Of a stretch of DNA of 64,000 bases, positions 61,826 through 64,000 are shown one piece after another. Position 1 is the first letter of the stretch. The number at the start of each line of letters is the position of its first letter. The notes under the pieces were generated by a model. The model saw only the letters and a list, made by a program, of their open reading frames with translations, was not told where the DNA came from and ran no database searches. This DNA is from Actibacterium pelagium. GTDB taxonomy: Bacteria > Pseudomonadota > Alphaproteobacteria > Rhodobacterales > Rhodobacteraceae. Location of the stretch: positions 436,501 through 500,500 of the forward strand of contig NZ_NSBU01000007.1 in assembly GCF_002285415.1 (NCBI RefSeq). Direction: 5' to 3'. Both the position numbers and the translations under genes were made by a program.

Positions 61826-63049
61826 GTGGATTATAACGAAGGTCTGGATAAAGCGATTGGCCAACTTCATGACGAAGGCCGCTATCGCACGTTCATCGAC
61901 ATCGAGCGCCGCAAAGGTTTCTTTCCGCACGCGACGTGGCGTCATCCCGATGGAACCGAACGTCCAGTCACCGTCTGGTGTGGCAACGACTATCTGGGCA
62001 TGGGGCAACATCCCGAAGTCCTGAGCGCGATGCACGAAGCCATCGACGCCGCAGGTGCGGGCTCGGGCGGTACGCGCAACATCTCTGGCACCACGGTTTA
62101 TCATAACCGTCTGGAAGCCGAGCTTGCCGATCTTCATCAGAAAGAGGCCGCGCTGGTGTTCACCTCGGCCTATATCGCGAATGATGCGACGCTTTCGACA
62201 CTGCCGAAACTGTTCCCCGGTCTGATCATCTATTCGGACGAGTTGAACCACGCTTCGATGATCGAAGGCGTGCGCCGCAATGGTGGCGCCAAGCGTATCT
62301 TCCGCCATAACGACGTGGCGCATCTGCGCGAGTTGCTGCAAGCTGACGATCCCGCCGCGCCGAAGCTGATTGCATTCGAGTCGGTCTATTCGATGGACGG
62401 CGATTTTGGCCCGATCAAAGAGATTTGTGATCTGGCAGACGAATTCAACGCCTTGACCTATATTGATGAGGTCCACGCAGTTGGCATGTACGGTCCCCGT
62501 GGTGCTGGTGTTGCTGAACGTGACGGGCTGATGCACCGCATCGACATCATCAATGGGACGCTGGCAAAGGCCTATGGTGTCATGGGCGGCTATATCGCGG
62601 CCAGCGCCAAGATGTGCGACGCGATCCGGTCTTACGCCCCGGGCTTCATCTTCACCACGTCGCTGGCACCTGCGATCGCAGCAGGGGCGGCGGCCTCGGT
62701 TCGTGTTCTGAAGACCGAACAAGTTCTGCGCGACCAGCACCAGACTCAGGCGAAAATCCTGAAAACCCGCCTGAAGGGGCTGGGTCTGCCGATCATCGAC
62801 CATGGCAGCCACATTGTGCCTGTGATCGTCGGTGACCCGGTTCATACCAAGCTGCTGTCGGACATGCTGCTTGAACAGCATGGCATCTATGTCCAGCCGA
62901 TCAACTTCCCGACCGTTCCGCGCGGGACAGAGCGTCTGCGCTTTACCCCGTCGCCGGTCCATGGGCCCAAAGAGATTGATGCGCTGGTCAAAGCGATGGA
63001 TTCGCTGTGGTCCCACTGCGCGCTGAATCGTGCCGACCTGTCGGCCTGA
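61826..63049 (+). CDS. hemA: 5-aminolevulinate synthase
   Basis: 407 residues from a GTG eight bases after AGAAGGAG. PLP enzyme of the C4 haem pathway: condenses glycine and succinyl-CoA. Motifs: [64 protein letters not shown] and the PLP Lys in [35 protein letters not shown] near the end. The C4 route marks an alphaproteobacterium. Alone on this strand before the RodZ-like gene. Confidence 0.97.
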   Translation: MDYNEGLDKAIGQLHDEGRYRTFIDIERRKGFFPHATWRHPDGTERPVTVWCGNDYLGMGQHPEVLSAMHEAIDAAGAGSGGTRNISGTTVYHNRLEAELADLHQKEAALVFTSAYIANDATLSTLPKLFPGLIIYSDELNHASMIEGVRRNGGAKRIFRHNDVAHLRELLQADDPAAPKLIAFESVYSMDGDFGPIKEICDLADEFNALTYIDEVHAVGMYGPRGAGVAERDGLMHRIDIINGTLAKAYGVMGGYIAASAKMCDAIRSYAPGFIFTTSLAPAIAAGAAASVRVLKTEQVLRDQHQTQAKILKTRLKGLGLPIIDHGSHIVPVIVGDPVHTKLLSDMLLEQHGIYVQPINFPTVPRGTERLRFTPSPVHGPKEIDALVKAMDSLWSHCALNRADLSA

Positions 63050-63153
63050 TTTACCCTGTGGATGAAATCGCACTTGTTCTGTGCTATGAACGCTTTAAAG
63101 GTTCCCGGTAAGGGGAATCATTAAAACGTTCGTTTCGCAGGGGCACAGAGCAG

Positions 63154-64000
63154 ATGACCGGGTCCAAAGATCCGCATTCCGGCGATCATGCAGAAGAGCT
63201 TCAAGGGTTTGATGCCTTTGAGTTCCGTCTCGGTGACGAGATGCGCGGAGAACGTGCGACTCTTGGAAAGTCCCTTCTTGACGTCCAGCGAGAGCTGAAG
63301 ATCAAGGCAAGCTATATCGCCGCGATCGAGAATGCAGATCCCAATGCCTTTGATTCCAAGGGGTTTATTGCCGGGTTTGTCCGGTCTTATGCGCGCTATC
63401 TGGGTATGGATCCAGACGAATCCTTCCGCCGCTTCTGCGAAGAAAGCGGGTTTGAAACACCGCGCGGACCTGCCGCGACGACGAAAGCGCCATCCAACAA
63501 AACGCCTGTCAAATCTCGCAGCAAGTCGGCGAATGACCCGCTGCTGACCGCAAAGACGGCCTTTGTACCTGAACGTTCGGGTTTCTTCAGTCAGCTAGAG
63601 GCTGGCGCGCTTGGCTCTTCGCTGGTGCTGTTGGCTCTGATCGCGGCGCTGGGTTATGGCGGCTGGTCGGTGCTGCAACAGGTACAGCAGGTGAACCTGA
63701 CACCGGTCGAAGACGCGCCAGAGGTTCTGGCCGTCGTTGATCCGCTGGTGGGTGCCTCGACCCCTGCAGCTGAAGAAGACGAAGAACGCGAAGCAGCGCT
63801 TGTCCGCCTGTATCGCCCGCAAGCCTTGGATGTCCCGGTGCTAGAGGCGCGGGACGGTCCGATCGCGACGATTGATCCAAGGGCGATGGGCGTGCTGGCG
63901 AATGAACAGCAGCGTCTGGAACAGATCGCCTTGGATTCTTTGCCGACACTGCCTGATCTGCCAGAGCCGGTTCAGGTCGTCGAACCCGTTGCGCCGGAAC
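63154..64000 (+). CDS. RodZ-like helix-turn-helix membrane protein (3' end outside window)
   Basis: The frame from the ATG at 63154 runs off the window end, 282 codons seen. An N-terminal Cro/HTH_25 domain (about 20-95: LRQERATLGKSLLDVQ-type helix, IAAIENADPNAFDSKGFIAGFVRSYARYLG) is followed by a basic linker, one membrane helix (about 155-172, SSLVLLALIAALGYGGW) and the start of a Pro/Glu-rich periplasmic part. This matches RodZ, which links MreB to the wall machinery. It probably begins a new transcription unit after hemA. Confidence 0.83.
   Translation, partial: MTGSKDPHSGDHAEELQGFDAFEFRLGDEMRGERATLGKSLLDVQRELKIKASYIAAIENADPNAFDSKGFIAGFVRSYARYLGMDPDESFRRFCEESGFETPRGPAATTKAPSNKTPVKSRSKSANDPLLTAKTAFVPERSGFFSQLEAGALGSSLVLLALIAALGYGGWSVLQQVQQVNLTPVEDAPEVLAVVDPLVGASTPAAEEDEEREAALVRLYRPQALDVPVLEARDGPIATIDPRAMGVLANEQQRLEQIALDSLPTLPDLPEPVQVVEPVAPE

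Noticed and set aside
61763-63073. A 436-codon open frame on the minus strand over hemA
   Set aside because: Shadow of hemA; His- and Gln-rich antisense translation with no family match.

Overview
The window reads as chromosome of a marine alphaproteobacterium of the Rhodobacteraceae (Roseobacter group). The pointers are hemA-type 5-aminolevulinate synthase, a GapR-like DUF2312 protein, an fdsGBA-fdhD-fdsD formate dehydrogenase operon, a Hint-domain protein of the kind common in this family, many TRAP and TTT transporters, and an FNR-type box. The genus cannot be fixed from the sequence alone. No rRNA, CRISPR array, integrase, transposase or phage gene was recognised.

Layout. 1-9 kb: end of a large sensor kinase, a DUF442 phosphatase-like protein, small conserved proteins, a GapR-like protein, an orphan iron-type ABC permease, and a FecR protein followed by a CHASE2-adenylate cyclase. 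9-19 kb: tRNA-Thr, a 49-residue small ORF, a DUF1045 protein, gph and rpe, then the NAD-dependent formate dehydrogenase operon with its LysR regulator, tRNA-Gly and tRNA-Ser. 19.5-46.5 kb: a dense catabolic block beginning just past tRNA-Ser. It holds a malonyl-CoA synthetase, two GntR regulators at most one of which sits next to matB, a CaiB-type CoA-transferase, a crotonase, a PaaI thioesterase, a class V aminotransferase fold protein, an Ldh2-type dehydrogenase, two complete TctABC transporters, two SDR proteins lacking the catalytic Tyr, an AbrB-like membrane protein, an enolase-superfamily enzyme, four MmgE/PrpD proteins in two tandem pairs, a four-domain rhodanese and an RraA/HMG-aldolase-like protein. 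46.5-47.5 kb is a gene-poor kilobase. 47.5-53.1 kb: LysR, a LigI-like lactonase, a fused TRAP permease, a TAXI binding protein and a dienelactone hydrolase. 53.4-55.5 kb: a damaged P450, an acyl carrier protein and an LPLAT-like acyltransferase. 55.5-60 kb: a degenerate tRNA, tRNA-Val, a Hint protein, two identical tRNA-Asp genes, a sulfotransferase-like protein and a glycosyltransferase. 60-64 kb: an M20 peptidase, hemA and the start of a RodZ-like gene.

How it works together. The 27-kb block looks like one regulon for importing and breaking down one or more dicarboxylate or tricarboxylate-like compounds. TctABC proteins would bring the acid in. MmgE/PrpD, enolase-superfamily, Ldh2 and SDR proteins would rearrange it. 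CoA-transferase, crotonase, thioesterase and MatB would take it through CoA esters, and the RraA-like aldolase could cleave a hydroxy-oxo acid. Four promoter regions inside the block share a TGTCAA(C) motif, one of them a perfect inverted repeat, which suggests shared GntR control. The substrate is not identifiable from sequence. The second, smaller operon (LigI-like, TRAP-TAXI, dienelactone hydrolase) looks like uptake and opening of a lactone or dicarboxylate from aromatic breakdown.
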